A stretch of 64,000 nucleotides of DNA from Pisaster brevispinus (GCA_023634235.1 JAMKCF010000029.1:1736001-1800000); one strand, 5' to 3'. Counted from the stretch's first letter, positions 32,179 through 43,984 are shown. A program made the numbers and translations. The notes: generated by a model from the sequence alone, not told the origin.

Positions 32179-33346
32179 CTACTGATATCTGGTACTCTTG
32201 ACATATTTTTTCTCAAGGAAATGCTCAAAACTTGAATTCTTAATCGCCTTGATTCGGGAAAACATCTTTAAAAAGCCTGATGGAATCATGGAAACGTTTT
32301 GTAAATATGTTGGTAGGGAATGTTTAATGATGTTAAGTGACAGCTTTTGTACTGCATCTTGTAAATCAGTTGTATGCTTAGCCAGGCAGGGTTAATGCAT
32401 TGTCGTTCAGTAGACATGGAAAGAAAGAGCAGAGTACAATTGTCCTTGTAACAAAATGTGCACATTGTATTGTATGTTGCTGCTGAGAAATCACCATTGC
32501 TACTCATTAGCTGATTAGTCATGTAAAGCACTTTGAGGTCCCATTAACTTCATAATGCAAATTGAGGAAGCATAGAAGCGAATTTTCCTGTGTCACAATT
32601 GGGAAAATGGCGCATACAAGATTATTTGAATCACGTAATTTGCTTTGTATCTGCTTTTGAACCAGTATGAACCAGTCTTAAGGCGCTATTTAGGCTTTAT
32701 TATTAGTAGTGGTGATCATTGTGCACACAATATGTTAAGAATCAATATTTAGCTATCCAAACTTGCTGGGGGAAATTGACCCTGATGAGGAGTTTTTCTT
32801 CAGTTCCATAAATAACCACTGCATGCTTTCAGAAGCCTATTTGGACAACCTATTTGGGAGAATTTTGAGTTAGTCCTTGTTTTTAAATATTTTTCGTGCT
32901 AAACTGAAGGGGGTTGTATTGAAAAACACTGCATCATTAGATTGTTTTCACCATTGGACAGGAAATGATTGCCTTTTCAATAATTTCCTGGATCGCAAGG
33001 TTGATAATGTACTACAAGTATGCAGGTCACTCTATAAATAGGAAAATAAGGCAGTTGACAAAAGTACAGGGTTGATATTTTATTTTAAGATGTGTAAAAG
33101 TCTAGGCCTGATATTTTATCAATGGAGGCAGTTGCCTCTGTTGCCCCAAGTCATTGCCGTGGTTCCCCGTTGAATTTCACAATTTCCTAACAGAGGTGCC
33201 CGTTACCGAGGTGAAAATGCCTTGGTTGGTGCCCCTGTCCTTTCAACAAGAAGCATCAGGCCTGTAATTCATTGGTTTCAAGCAGTTATATTTGCATTTC
33301 CATTAGATGTTTGTTTCTAGTTTCCAATGTTTCTAGATTCTAGATT

Positions 33347-33755
33347 CTGTCTTGATCCATCCTGTCTGTGCATGAGTTCTTGTTCATGTTCTTGTTTCTG
33401 CCTGTCCTTCAGGCAGCTCACCATATGCCTTGGCTTGAATAAGATGCCTCCATACCCATTACATGTAGGTTTTATTTTAGTTTACCTGTTTGTTTTCGTG
33501 TTTTCTGTCTTGATCCATCCTGTCTGTGCATGTGTTCTTGTTTGTGTTTTTGTACTGTGTCTGCCTTTCCTTTAGGCATCTTACCATAAACCTTGGCTTT
33601 AATAAAATGCCTCCATATCCATTAATTTTTATTTTTTTTTGTTTTCTTGTTTTGATTTTTTCTTGATCCCAAGTGTCTGTTTTTGTTCTTGTACTTGTTC
33701 TTGTCTGTCCTTCAGGCATCTCACCACCCACAAGCCTTGGCTTTAATGGGATCTC
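33347..33755 (+). repeat. tandem repeat, about 155-bp unit, 2.6 copies
   Basis: Units begin CTGTCTTGATCCATCCTGTC at 33347 and 33505, and a diverged TTTCTTGATCCCAAGTGTC near 33655. All carry a TTCTTGTT-rich middle, CCTTCAGGCA and CCTTGGCTT. The hydrophobic frame across it is a by-product. Confidence 0.8.
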
Positions 33756-33845
33756 TTCCTTTTTATCTCTAGTGTACTTTATAAATGGTTTCCCTTTATT
33801 TAATCAATCGATTCTCTCAGTTGTTATACAAACACATGATTTCCC

Positions 33846-34055
33846 AAGATTTCTCCTGATTTCAGGATTTTCTCAAAATCTCCTTTAGCCTTCAAATTAT
33901 CTTGAAAGAAGTAAATCAGTGAGAATTTTAAATAGTCCACATTGTGTGCAAACCTGTAGTTGTGTATGTTTGGTATTTGCACAGTGTCTGTAAACCTCCT
34001 GAATTGTAACATCTGTGAGGTTCTGGGTCTAGAAGAAGGGGTATCCCAGGCTTGT
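33846..34055 (+). repeat. dispersed direct repeat, copy 1
   Basis: Shares CTCCTGATTTCAGGATTTTC, GAAGAAGTAAA-like, AGTCCACATTGTGT, CAGTGTCTGTAAA and GGGTCTAGAA-type words with 34977-35185 in the same order. Confidence 0.65.
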
Positions 34056-34976
34056 GAGCTGTTTTCAGGAATTTTTTTACTTTTAAAATCTCACCCCTGG
34101 TCGTAGTATTCTTCATCTTTTTATACATACATGTAGACATTAAAAGTAAACTAACTGATGACTTCTTTTTAAACTAATGATGATCATCTTTGTTTTTTAA
34201 TCTTCAGTGATTTGACTCACTTCAATCCTTGAGTAATTATTTTGTCGAGAGTCTGTCCTTCAAAAGTTGAACTTCCTTGATCAGCAAATTGCTTGACACC
34301 GTACTTCCTTAAAATTAAAATCCCCTTCCACTTTATGTTCTTTCTTTTGGGTCAGTCAGTGGCAGTGGGTGTCTTCTGTTGATATGACCAGAAGCATTTC
34401 TAGTAGAAAAGTCATTGATTGGAAACAACTCAAAGTTTGTTTCATTGTGAAGTTGACAACACAAAATGATGTACAGAATTTTTTTGCAATGTATTATTTC
34501 ATAAAACTTGTGTAATCAAGATACGCTAACACCTCTGAGTTCTTCAGAAATGTTGATTGAAAAGTTAGGTCCCAAATTCACAGTTTTGCAAAACTTGCTT
34601 CACTTCTGCCGCTGACAGAGTGCATCAAAATGATAATACTATCGCGTCATTTGTTGAATAATGCTCTTTATTTGCCCAAAGCTCGTAAAGATAATCAAAT
34701 TGAGGAAAAACAATTGATCCACCTCCACAGAAATAGTCTTTCTTCATGAAAGACATTCCACATGAAAATACTGATGTAAATTGTTGTTGTTTTGGGTGTG
34801 TTTTTATTCTCACCAGATTCCGTCAAGCCCACGAAACCAGTTTATTATGAGTCAAAAAAGGTGACACACACAGTTCAAGAGATAATGCCAAAGACATCAA
34901 ATCAGTGATAAAAAGTGATTCAAATTTTCAGGTGAGTTCATGCCAAGGATCTATGCATAAAACCTTTATACTGTTT

Positions 34977-35185
34977 CCTCCTGATTTCAGGATTTTCTCA
35001 AAAACTCCTTGAGCCTTCATATTTTCTTGGAAGAAGTAAAACAGTCACCAAAGGGTACCAGACAGAGTCCACATTGTGTCCCAAACCATCTACTCATATT
35101 TTTGGTGATGCACAGAGTCTGTAAATCTGAATTTTAACCTATGGGAGGTTGGGGGTCTAGAATAAAGGAGTATAGCCAGTTAAGA
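34977..35185 (+). repeat. dispersed direct repeat, copy 2
   Basis: Second, diverged copy about 1.13 kb downstream of the first. The overall order is kept with small indels. Confidence 0.65.
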
Positions 35186-35834
35186 GGAATTTCCATCTTC
35201 TCATTCTCAAATTTCATCCCCAAATATAAAGACCGTAAGACCCAATTTGATGGCATTGATCTCCTCAGAATTCTGCACTTATTGTGTTCTGCAAAGCTCA
35301 GCATTCCAGTGGTTTTGTGCGGGATTCCTTGGTGGAAGAGTCTTTAGTTAAACTTGGCCCAGGGCAAACCCATTATCATTCACTTTATTTGGCCCCAGTT
35401 TGCTTGGGCAAGCAGTTTTAGTCAAATCAAAAGGGGTCAATGTTCAGGTCAGTTCAAACGTTAACATTAAGTGTACAAGTAATTTTGTTTTTGTGAATTT
35501 TTTCCCCTGCCACTCATGGCTTTGAAGTTGATATACGCACAGTTTATGTTGGAAAATTTGATGTACATTTTCATGTCGCAGTTATATTTGACAAATTCTT
35601 ATTATACACTTGGACGGGAGTACTTGAACACTTAAGACACGTACATGTACTGTCCTTTATCGCAGCATTATTGCCGATAAGTATCCATCAGATAAAAAGT
35701 CCATTAAAATGAACGGATTGGAAAATGACTTCTTCTTTTTTTTTCCTTAATTTTTTGTTTGTGGCACTAGGCCTAATGTATAGGTTGCTGTTTTTCAGGA
35801 TGTTGAATGTACTGTAAGTATACACGCATGGGGA

Positions 35835-36060
35835 TCAGTTCGGCTCAGTTTGGTTCTTTCCCTGCTTCACAATTTTGTGGACTATGGTTTGAATCCCTCT
35901 CGGACTGGAATCTCTTTACCTGGGTTGGTTTCTCAATCCATACCTGATTGCAAGAGTTTTCCTCCCACAGCTAAAACTGAGCATTTCTTCATCATATTAA
36001 AAGAAGGGTGTACAAAGTTCTTGTCTACATTAATGCCCAAAGTTTATCAAGCTAATTAAA
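35835..36060 (+). mobile_element. tRNA-derived SINE (family B)
   Basis: GGTTTGAATCCCTCTCGG (B-box-like) is followed by GGTTTCTCAATCCATACCTG and AGTTTTCCTCCCACAGCTAA, the family-B order. Confidence 0.6.
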
Positions 36061-36440
36061 TTGGAAAGGTGTATGAATGTACCTTTGGATTTTGTAACAT
36101 GCTCAACCATCAAAAAATGCTAAGAAATGGTGTTTTCAAAAATGCACCCCATATAAAATTATTTTATGTATGCTTAAAATTCACCCAGCAGTCGGTGAGG
36201 CAGTTTATTTTACTATGTAAATGATCCATGCTCTGCCGCAACCACCAAATCATTTCTTACTTTTTTCTCAATTGTGAGTTCAGTGTCAATTCAATGACCT
36301 TGAGTAGAAGTACTGAAGTACTGATATGATTACATTTTGAATGGATGAAGTTAAGAATAGTAACTGCAATTTTCACGTTTCTTTTCTGCTCATTTATTAG
36401 GGTGAATCCTTCGCAGGTAATAAGGGGGAGACCACCCAAG

Positions 36441-36477
36441 ATGGAGGGTGAATTACCTACAGAGGAACAAAATCAAG
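36441..36477 (+). CDS. exon 1: start codon exon
   Basis: ATG in AAGATGG context, a strong initiation context, then 12 codons and donor GTAAGT in phase 1. An acceptor-like CTTCGCAG at 36416 suggests this exon begins with spliced 5' untranslated sequence. The frame is open upstream, so an earlier start cannot be excluded. Confidence 0.55.
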
Positions 36478-39400
36478 GTAAGTTAACCCAAGAGAAGAAT
36501 GTTATTATTATAATTAAACAGTTTGTTTTCAAAGTCCTGAAAGGTGACAGAAGGTACTATGGTTTCTTAAAAGCATCAACATTTCTTGAAATGCAAGGAA
36601 AACCTGGAAGAAATATTTGCAAGGAATTGTGGAAAAGCACGACAACACAATGGTTGTCTTATGATTCCCTCCGCCCCACAGGTCTCATCCAAGACCGCTG
36701 GGATGGAATGATACTTGTACAAATTCTTGTTCAGGGTGTAGTGATGCATGATGGGAACGATTGTACTGCTGATCGGTGCATTGCGAACAATTACAACATG
36801 TACACACACAATATGATCAAGCATGGAGGCTCCATGGATAGTGTCAACGGTCTTTTGAAATCAAAGTTGCAGGAAACATTGCCATTAAGCCCTGTTTTTA
36901 GTACTAGGCAAAAAATGTAAATAATTATTTGCAATGGATTTACACATTAGAGCTACATTATTATTGATAGTCAAATCTTTCGTGAACAGGAAGAGGTGAC
37001 CTGGGTTTATAGGTCATGGGGAATGGTTCAATGTGCATGTCAACCCATCCCAGTGTTTTTGGATGAGGCGCTGGGACTGAGCGAACTCTTATGATTTGAG
37101 GATGCATTTGGTGACCAGAGGGTTCCTGCTTTTTTACGACAATTCCTAAGCAATTAATTCAAGGGAGAGTATGCCTCTGGTAATTACTCCAAAAGGTAAT
37201 GGCCATACATGTACCAACTTACTTGGTAAGAAGCACTGCATCTGTTGATAATGTATAACATTTTGAGAAACAATTCCCTTCAAAGGAATGTGGTTTTAGA
37301 GAGAGGGATTCAAAAACATTTCAATCTGAGAAACGTTTCTGCATGAACTGTTTCTCAGAATGTGTGATTTAATTGCGGATTATTCTCCTTGTGTGGACAT
37401 TCCGCTCCAAATATTTGGCGATATCTCAAAAACTCTACCTCCTTTTGAAATGAAATTTTCACAGGTTAGTTTTATGGTATATGTTTATATTTTATACAGG
37501 ATTAAAATAATCAAATGATTCCAAAAACTAAAGTACACTTTGCCTTTAACCAATTACGTTACTCAGATTTGGGTTGTTTTTTTCTGTTACTTAGAAATGA
37601 AACAAAAGCTATGGAAGGAAATTGTGCTATAAGGGCTTATAATCACTTGATAAAAGAGAATGGACTCTTAAGATAAATACTTTTAAGTCCTTTTCTACAC
37701 CTGCCGCACTTGGCATCGGGCCAGGAGTCCATTGCTCAGGTGTGGCTGTTGATTTACACCAGTGTTTGTTTTAGGATGAGCGAGAGGAGTGAAAGCTCCT
37801 GATACATAACCACATGGACTAGTTAGCTGTATTGTTTACACTTTCTATTGACTGGGGTTAACATGAAATTAAACAGATGTTGTACTGAACAGTTAAACAT
37901 TGACAGTGTTTGAGAAAATTTATCTGCATTAGCAATTGATGTTTCCATTAACTAACGCAAAGAAGACTGTACCTTGCATTTTGACACTTTTTACATTTGA
38001 TCTTGTTGATTTGGTTAGGTAAACTGATAATAAATGGACACAGCAGTATTGAGGAAAACAGAGGAGAGCTTGTCACCAGTGTTGGAGTACCAGCTAAGAC
38101 ACTGAACAAGCAAACACTGACGCCATGGAGTGACGTTGAAGACTTCCAACCTAAGATAGCTTCCAATGATGACAGTGAAAAGTTCCAGATGGAATTCACT
38201 GATTTGAATGCAGATACGGGTTTGCAGGATTCAAACCCGTCCCCATGGGGAGATGTGAACAATACCAAGAATGAAATATCACAAAGTGAAATAGCTGATT
38301 CCACCAATGGGAATGGTCCTGTGTGGAGTGTAACTGAGGGCAGTTCCAATTGGCCAGCAATGTCCAATGGCGGCGTACGGACTTCAGAAGATCAGAGCAA
38401 AGATGCAAATCTCATATGGGGTGATGTCAAAAATGGTGAACAGCAATCGTCAATTAGCGAAGCCGTAGACCTCCGTATGGACTCAGCTGATGCAGGGAGA
38501 ATTCAAGCCACTCAGGACGGTTCCTTTGTCAATCCATTTTCTCAAGATAGTGGATTTGTGGACAACTTTTGTGAGATGTCAGAGACTGATTTGATATTCA
38601 AGTCTGGACTGGTGGATGAGGAATTTAAAACAATTTGTGGTAAATGACAAGAAACAAAATAAAGTGTACCACTTATCTGTTGTCACGTTAGCAGAATTGC
38701 AAATAGCTGTAAATTGTTTTCAAGTACCTGAAACCATTTAAAAGTGTTTCAACATGTGAACGGACATGCAGGCTTATGCTGAAAATAGTTTGAGTTGATA
38801 AGTGTTGTTAGTTTTTTAATTACTCCAAAACTTCAATTAAAAAATGGACGAAAAAGGATGTAACATTTTCTGTCCCTTTTTTATGAAGATTTTAGGTTGA
38901 TTTAAAAAAAACAGTTAAAAAAACAACAAATGAATCAACTCAAATTATTTTCAGTGTAAGTCTGCATGTCCATTCACATGTTGAAACACTTTTGGGGTGG
39001 TTTCAGGTACAACATTGAAAGATGCACAGTGGTACAGTTTATTTTGTCTCTTATCAAGTATAAACAGACAAATATTTTCTTGTCTTTTGTTTTGCTATGA
39101 GGGAAGAAAGGCATTATCAAGAAGGGTAGGTAGACATTTATTTCTGGTCTGGTTGGACTCACAAATGAAGGATTTTTTTTTGGGGGGGGGGCAGGACGGA
39201 TTCAATTTCTTCAAAAGTTCACTTCCCTTTGCATGAAGGGGCAAACATCGCCCTCTTGTGTTCAGTTATTGTAAGTGCTTGAACTTAAAAATGTTTTCAT
39301 GTATTTTTTTATGACTGACTTTTTGACTCCTTACTCTGCTTCTGATACTTCACAAAGGCACTGGAGTCAGTTGCCTCCATGCCCATTAGCCATTGCCTCG

Positions 39401-40125
39401 TTGCCCCTTGAAATGTCTCAGAAGAAGTTTAAGATGCCCTTTACTGGGAGAAAGCGTCTTTCTTTTAGTGAACAAGGTATTTACTGGTGCTCTGTAGTTT
39501 TGTTCACATGTTATTTTATTATATTTTATGCCATTGACAATGCTTGATGTTTAAAACAAAATTAATAAACAAATACATTGCATTTTAATCCTTTTTTGTT
39601 TAAATGTTTGACACAGTTACTGCTGAAGAGGATGATCTTTGGTCGTCCTCGTTTACAGCCCCAGCCAATCAGACAGTTAGCTCAGCATCATGGGACCCTT
39701 TCTCGGCCAATCAGAATCCAGCATTGACAGAGCCAGTGCCAGCAATGCAGACCTCGCCGGATGATCAGGCGTCTGTGGGTGAAATAACTTCAAAACTAAG
39801 TAACCAGGCTGAAGTGACTGAACTTTCATGCAGTGATCTCAGGGAGCAACCAATGCAAGTACCAAGTATTCCACAACCAAAAACCACTCAGTATTCCACT
39901 TCAATAGTACTACCTCAAAATGGGGAAACCAGCCAACAGGGTACCGCCACACTCTCGACCAATCACAGTGCTCATCAACATCACATTCCAGCCAATAGCG
40001 CTCAAGCATTGGGTTCAAATCCCAAGACTAATTTGAACATTGGACAACTGTTGCAGAACACGGCATTTAAACAGGTCATGTTGGATGAATCGTGGATGTC
40101 AGAAAGTGACTGTCTTGAATCAAAG
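36441..40125 (+). CDS. trafficking-adaptor-like protein with NPF/DPF and WGDV motifs (5' part)
   Basis: Exons 36441-36477, 38019-38639 and 39617-40125 join in frame (phases 1, 1, 0) for 389 codons, with an optional 87-bp exon at 39390-39476. The protein is acidic and disordered, rich in S, N, Q and D, and starts MEGELPTEEQNQ. It repeats a tryptophan motif (TPWSDV, SPWGDV, LIWGDV), and carries VNPFSQD (an NPF, the EH-domain ligand class) and SWDPFSA (a DPF, the AP-2 alpha-appendage ligand class). Such motif sets occur in endocytic adaptors such as stonins, Dab2 and aftiphilin. The folded domain that would identify the family is not in view. The last exon ends in phase 0 before GTAAGA, so more exons must follow, either in the 22 kb to its right or beyond the window. 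Confidence 0.7.
37137..37555. mobile_element. degraded MITE-like element in intron 1
   Basis: Carries GGTAATTACTCCAAAAGG, AACATTTTGAGAAAC, a GTTTCT/AGAAAC-rich centre, GATATCTCAAAAACTC, AAATTTTCACAGGTTAG and CACTTTGCCTTTAA in an order familiar from palindromic MITEs of marine invertebrates. Exact ends are uncertain. Confidence 0.45.
38019..38639 (+). CDS. exon 2: W-motif and NPF exon
   Basis: Acceptor TTTGGTTAG, donor GTAAAT, phase 1 to 1, 207 residues. It contains TPWSDVEDF, SPWGDVNN, LIWGDVKNG, VNPFSQDSGFVDNF. Strong coding character, with no stop in frame and even codon use. Confidence 0.8.
38724..39010. mobile_element. MITE with GTACCTGAAACC ends, copy 1
   Basis: Long imperfect inverted repeats: GTACCTGAAACCATTTAAAA and TTTCAACATGTGAACGGACA on the left are mirrored on the right, ending GGTTTCAGGTAC. 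287 bp. Confidence 0.85.
39390..39476 (+). CDS. candidate cassette exon, 29 residues
   Basis: CATGCCCATTAG precedes and GTATTT follows. It is 87 bp, phase 1 to 1, so it can be included or skipped without changing frame. It encodes a basic stretch (EMSQKKFKMPFTGRKRLSF) unlike the acidic neighbours, with RKRLS as a basophilic kinase-type site. Confidence 0.4.
39617..40125 (+). CDS. exon 3 (or 4): acidic/Gln-rich DPF exon
   Basis: Acceptor TTGACACAG, donor GTAAGA, phase 1 to 0. It encodes TAEEDDLWSSSF, SWDPFSANQNP, a Gln/Ser-rich middle, and LNIGQLLQNTAFKQVMLDES near the end. Confidence 0.8.
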
Positions 40126-40447
40126 GTAAGATGAATTCTGCAAACATTTTTTTGTAATCTATTTTCAATTTACACTATTATAAATGATACACTTTACTTG
40201 TGTGTCTATCTTTCTATCTACTATTGGGCTTGGGATACTTGGGGGTGGTCTTTGCCACATCTACCTGATGTAACTTGGCTGAACTGGTAAGTGGTGTGTG
40301 CACGGTGTGGATGACATTAAGTTACTGTACGTGTACATGTACTCTATGAGATTTTTTGGACTAGCTGATAGTAGGAAGCGAAAAACACTGGAACCACTTT
40401 GCCTCCATTACATTAGCATTTTTTTCTAGGGTTGTGACTTTTGTCAA

Positions 40448-40728
40448 GTCCCTGTAACCACCTAAACAGTGTTTCAACATGTGAATGAACGTGCAGATTA
40501 CTCTGAAAATAATTTGAGTTGAATAGTATTCTTTTTGTTAATTATCCTCAAATTTCAATCAGATAATGGACAGAAAATTAGGTTTAAAAAAAATGTTTTT
40601 GATGGAAAATTTAGGGTGATTTTACAAAAAGAAGAAAACAGCAACAAATAAATCAACTCAAATTACGTACAGTATAAGCCTGCATGTCTAGCCACATGTT
40701 GAAACACTTTTTGTGTGGTGTCAAGTAC
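40448..40728. mobile_element. MITE with GTACCTGAAACC ends, copy 2
   Basis: Same family as 38724 (GTGTTTCAACATGTGAATGA, TAATTTGAGTTGA, and the mirrored right arm ending TCAAGTAC), more diverged. Confidence 0.8.
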
Positions 40729-40822
40729 TAAGAAATTACAGTAAAGTGGTCTCCTTTAATCTTTTTCATTTCTGAACCACCTTTGTAATAACTAGCTCAA
40801 TGGTAGAAATGCATGGCCCAAA

Positions 40823-41250
40823 GGTAGGGTCACTCATAGATTGGTTTTTGTCAATGCTGATTTCTTAGGCAAAATTATAAATAAAGGTACATTTAAAGTC
40901 ACCTGTGAAAGTTTCAGCTGAATACAGTGTCTACTTGCTGAGAAAACTGCAAAAAACTGTCACGGTATTTTAACAAGATTGTCGAATCCATCAACATTTA
41001 GCGAGGTGACAGGGGGGTACCAACCACATCTCTGGCCGCAGCATTCTTGAACGGACACTAACCCTCAGAAATCTGAGGAATGATTGATGCATGAATTGTT
41101 TCTCAAATTCAAATATTTTTAGGAATTCTTTCTTAAAGTATTTTATACTATCAAAAGCTACAGTGCTTCTCACCAAGTAAGTTTTCTTTGTCATTAATCA
41201 TGTTAATTAGACAAAACTTAGAGTAGTTGCCAATCTATGACCCTAACTTT
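40823..41250. mobile_element. MITE-like element with TAGGGTCA ends
   Basis: TAGGGTCACTCATAGATTGG on the left faces CCAATCTATGACCCTAAC on the right. The interior has TTGAGAAAC-like words resembling the element at 37137. Confidence 0.55.
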
Positions 41251-41494
41251 AAATGTAACATTGCTCCTTGCAACAACTGTCTGAGGTAGACACAACTGTC
41301 TACACTTTACAACATGGGACAACATTTAAGCATGTGTACAGTTCATGCTGTTCAAGAATGATTAATGTATGTTCGTGCTTGTGGCTTTTCTTTCTTCATA
41401 AATTTTTTTTTTTTTTTAGTTGGTTAAAGAGTTGCTTGGCTGATTTGTAAGGGTTGTCCGAAATAGCAGCAAACAAATTTGCTATCAAAGATTA

Positions 41495-41682
41495 AAGGGG
41501 CTGTGTCGTCTTAATAAAAGCAGGCCTGTGGCTGTACTTGGGAACTCTCACCAGTTACTGCATGTGCACTCTCCATAGATGGTATGGAGGGAGGACGCGC
41601 ATGGAGTACATGTAAGTGGGTAAGAGGTCATAATTTCATGTACCGCCACAGGCCTGCTTTAATCATGATGACACAGCCCCTT
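41495..41682. mobile_element. MITE with AAGGGGCTGTG ends
   Basis: AAGGGGCTGTGTCGTC and AAAGCAGGCCTGTGGC on the left face GCCACAGGCCTGCTTT and GATGACACAGCCCCTT on the right. 188 bp. Confidence 0.85.
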
Positions 41683-42370
41683 GATGTGAGTTTTAATCTT
41701 GGTTTTTTTCGTTTCTGGAGATATTTTCAGCGTTTTATGTTTTCTTTCACTTGGCTTGCCTTTACTTTAAAGGAGTATTGACTATGGAACAGTCAATTCA
41801 TTTCCATTCTAATAGTTTGTAATTAAAATACTATCCTCTGTCAAAATTCCTTTAAATTTATGGACAGTGTACATGTACATGTACAGTCATCCAGTGTCAG
41901 TGAAGACAAGGCATTAATTTGACAATAGTGTTGGAAGGGACTTTTTGCCTTTTGTACATCTTGCTTTTTTTACTCAGTTCGTATGAAGCACGGCGTATCG
42001 AAGCACAAATTATTTTTGTTTTAGATCCAAATCACCCGCTGTTTAATGGACATTTATGTTGAATAATAGTGAAGCAGAAGTCGTTAAGGATAAACTATGG
42101 CAACCAGCGATCGCAATTTTGTGGACATTAGACCTCAAATCTGCAGGTAAAATGGGACCTAATCAAGACACCATGCTGTTATGGTGTCGGGCTCCACACA
42201 ATCTACAAAAGCTTTACAACCAAAAGATTTCCCACGTTTTTTACTGCCCACTAAGCTTTGTTGAAATGATGATACCCATTACATTTATACAGCTCACCTT
42301 GTAAGGCAGTACTAAGGTGATGTGGTGCAATATGCAGTCAATGATCCCAGAGACACAAGGGCAAACCCTT

Positions 42371-42711
42371 TAGGCCTTTTCACACTGTCCATAATCTCAG
42401 GGTCGGAACCGGTTCCGAACCGGAGATTTTGTTCACCCCGTTTCACACTGTAAAAATTTCAACCCGCCTCCGATCCGGGTAGCATGCTCTAGCCGGATAG
42501 AAATCAACCCTGGCAGGGACCAGGGTTGAAAATCTCAATCCGGATCGAAATTGCATTTTTCATTATACGGTTCACGCATTAGCCGGTTACGTAAAGGCCA
42601 GTGTGAATGTTGCTTATCTCTGATCCGTGTCGAAAAGAAGCGAGGCTGAACCGGAGAGGACCCGGGTAGGTTTCAACGCGGTTCGAAATGGAGGTAGTGT
42701 GAAAAGGCCTA
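42371..42711. mobile_element. MITE with TAGGCCTTTTCACACT ends
   Basis: TAGGCCTTTTCACACTGTCC on the left and AGTGTGAAAAGGCCTA on the right. 341 bp, GC-richer than its surroundings, full of CCGG/GGTTCGAA-type sub-palindromes. CTT flanks both ends, a possible 3-bp target duplication. Confidence 0.85.
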
Positions 42712-43029
42712 CTTTAATGATAAGTCGTCGTGTCAGTGCAAAAATGTTGTATCTCCTAAAACAGTACTTTTACACAATAGGCGCAAGTTTGTTTATAAAA
42801 TGATGTTCACACAAAACAAGCCTGTGCCGAGATTTGACATTTTTGCATGGACCATTTTTTTGCAAGATACAACATTTTAGCAAAATCGAGTTGAGATACA
42901 ACGTTTTTGCACAGACGCGACGAAGTGTACTAGGTTCTTCTACGCTCATTGCACAATGCATGCAGCAATCAAAATAAGTATATGTAAATTTCCTATTCAA
43001 ATGCTACGGTTTATTTTCTCCACTCTGTG

Positions 43030-43115
43030 TAAACTTTTTCAGAGGGAAATATTTTTCTAGAGGAATGTTACTGGTATAAACCCATATAATGAGTGAGCTT
43101 TCAGATTGTAACTGG
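43030..43115 (+). repeat. single diverged 61-bp unit
   Basis: GAAATATTTTTCTAGAGGAA, ACTGGTATAAAC and GAGTGAGCTTTCAGATTG follow the order of the minisatellite unit at 22878. Confidence 0.6.
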
Positions 43116-43369
43116 TAAATTTGCTTACCAATCATGTATGTTTGCGCATAATGCGCAATGCGTAAAAATGAAAGTATACGCCAAGCAATGCACATAACTC
43201 CATATTGCATACTGCATAATTGCTTGGCCTTGTTGCTTTGCGTGTATTTTTATTCTAAATGATTTCGCACTACTCATTACGCACAACACAGACAGACACA
43301 TGAATCTCCTGCTTTATGCACTAATTATAGTGTTTATTTATTTGATACATTTATTGACTTTCAAATTTT

Positions 43370-43455
43370 ACCGGCTCTTCTCCAAGCCACCACTAGTCAC
43401 TACTCACAAAAGAGATTCTTAGGTGTCACCGCAAACCTTACTTACTGAGTATTTT
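43370..43455 (+). repeat. dispersed repeat fragment (SPEDEQ family)
   Basis: GGCTCTTCTCCAAGCCACCA, CTCACAAAAGAGATT and CACCGCAAACCTTACTTACT match the right half of the copy at 47870-48015. Confidence 0.6.
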
Positions 43456-43984
43456 TCCACCATGCATAGCCTGAAGTCTTATCTTTCAAATTTTACTTGT
43501 ACAATGTACATGTACAATATACACTGTACATGTAGGAGAACTCTTACACTCATTGTTTGTTCCATCAACCAAGCTTTGAAAACTGTCTACTTCATTTCCC
43601 ATTTCTATATAAAACCTGTACATATTAGGATTACAACTGACAAGGTCTTATAGCTCTACACATTCAAACATTTCTTCACGTAACGACCACATTTTTGGAG
43701 CATTAGAATGTTAGGGTGTGAGGATCAACATCTCAATTTGCTTCAAGAAGTTATGAGAAGGTCATGGTATGCTCCCAGTATGGAGTATCTAGCGAGATCA
43801 TTAGGAGCAATCACTACATGACATTTAACATTCCAAGTGATTTAAAGAGATTTGTGCTCTCAGTGGTGTGTCCAGAATGACTACCAGACTAAAAGTAGGA
43901 CTTTTAGTATTCTGATTTAAAAAATGACACCATGCTTGTAAAATATGGATAATTTGAATATTACATGTTTACATTACATAAACT

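Larger units (their letters stand above)
27251..36440. other. spacer or 5' introns of the next gene
   Basis: About 9 kb with no convincing coding exon. It holds a relict of the 35-bp hairpin family, a poly-A run near 27,950, the repeats listed separately, and long AT-rich stretches in which I see nothing recognisable (28.7-29.5 kb, 31.1-31.9 kb, 32.2-33.3 kb, 34.1-34.9 kb). Confidence 0.45.

Noticed and set aside
33327..33575. Cysteine-rich hydrophobic frame
   Set aside because: It spans the boundary of a 155-bp tandem repeat and lacks splice or start context.
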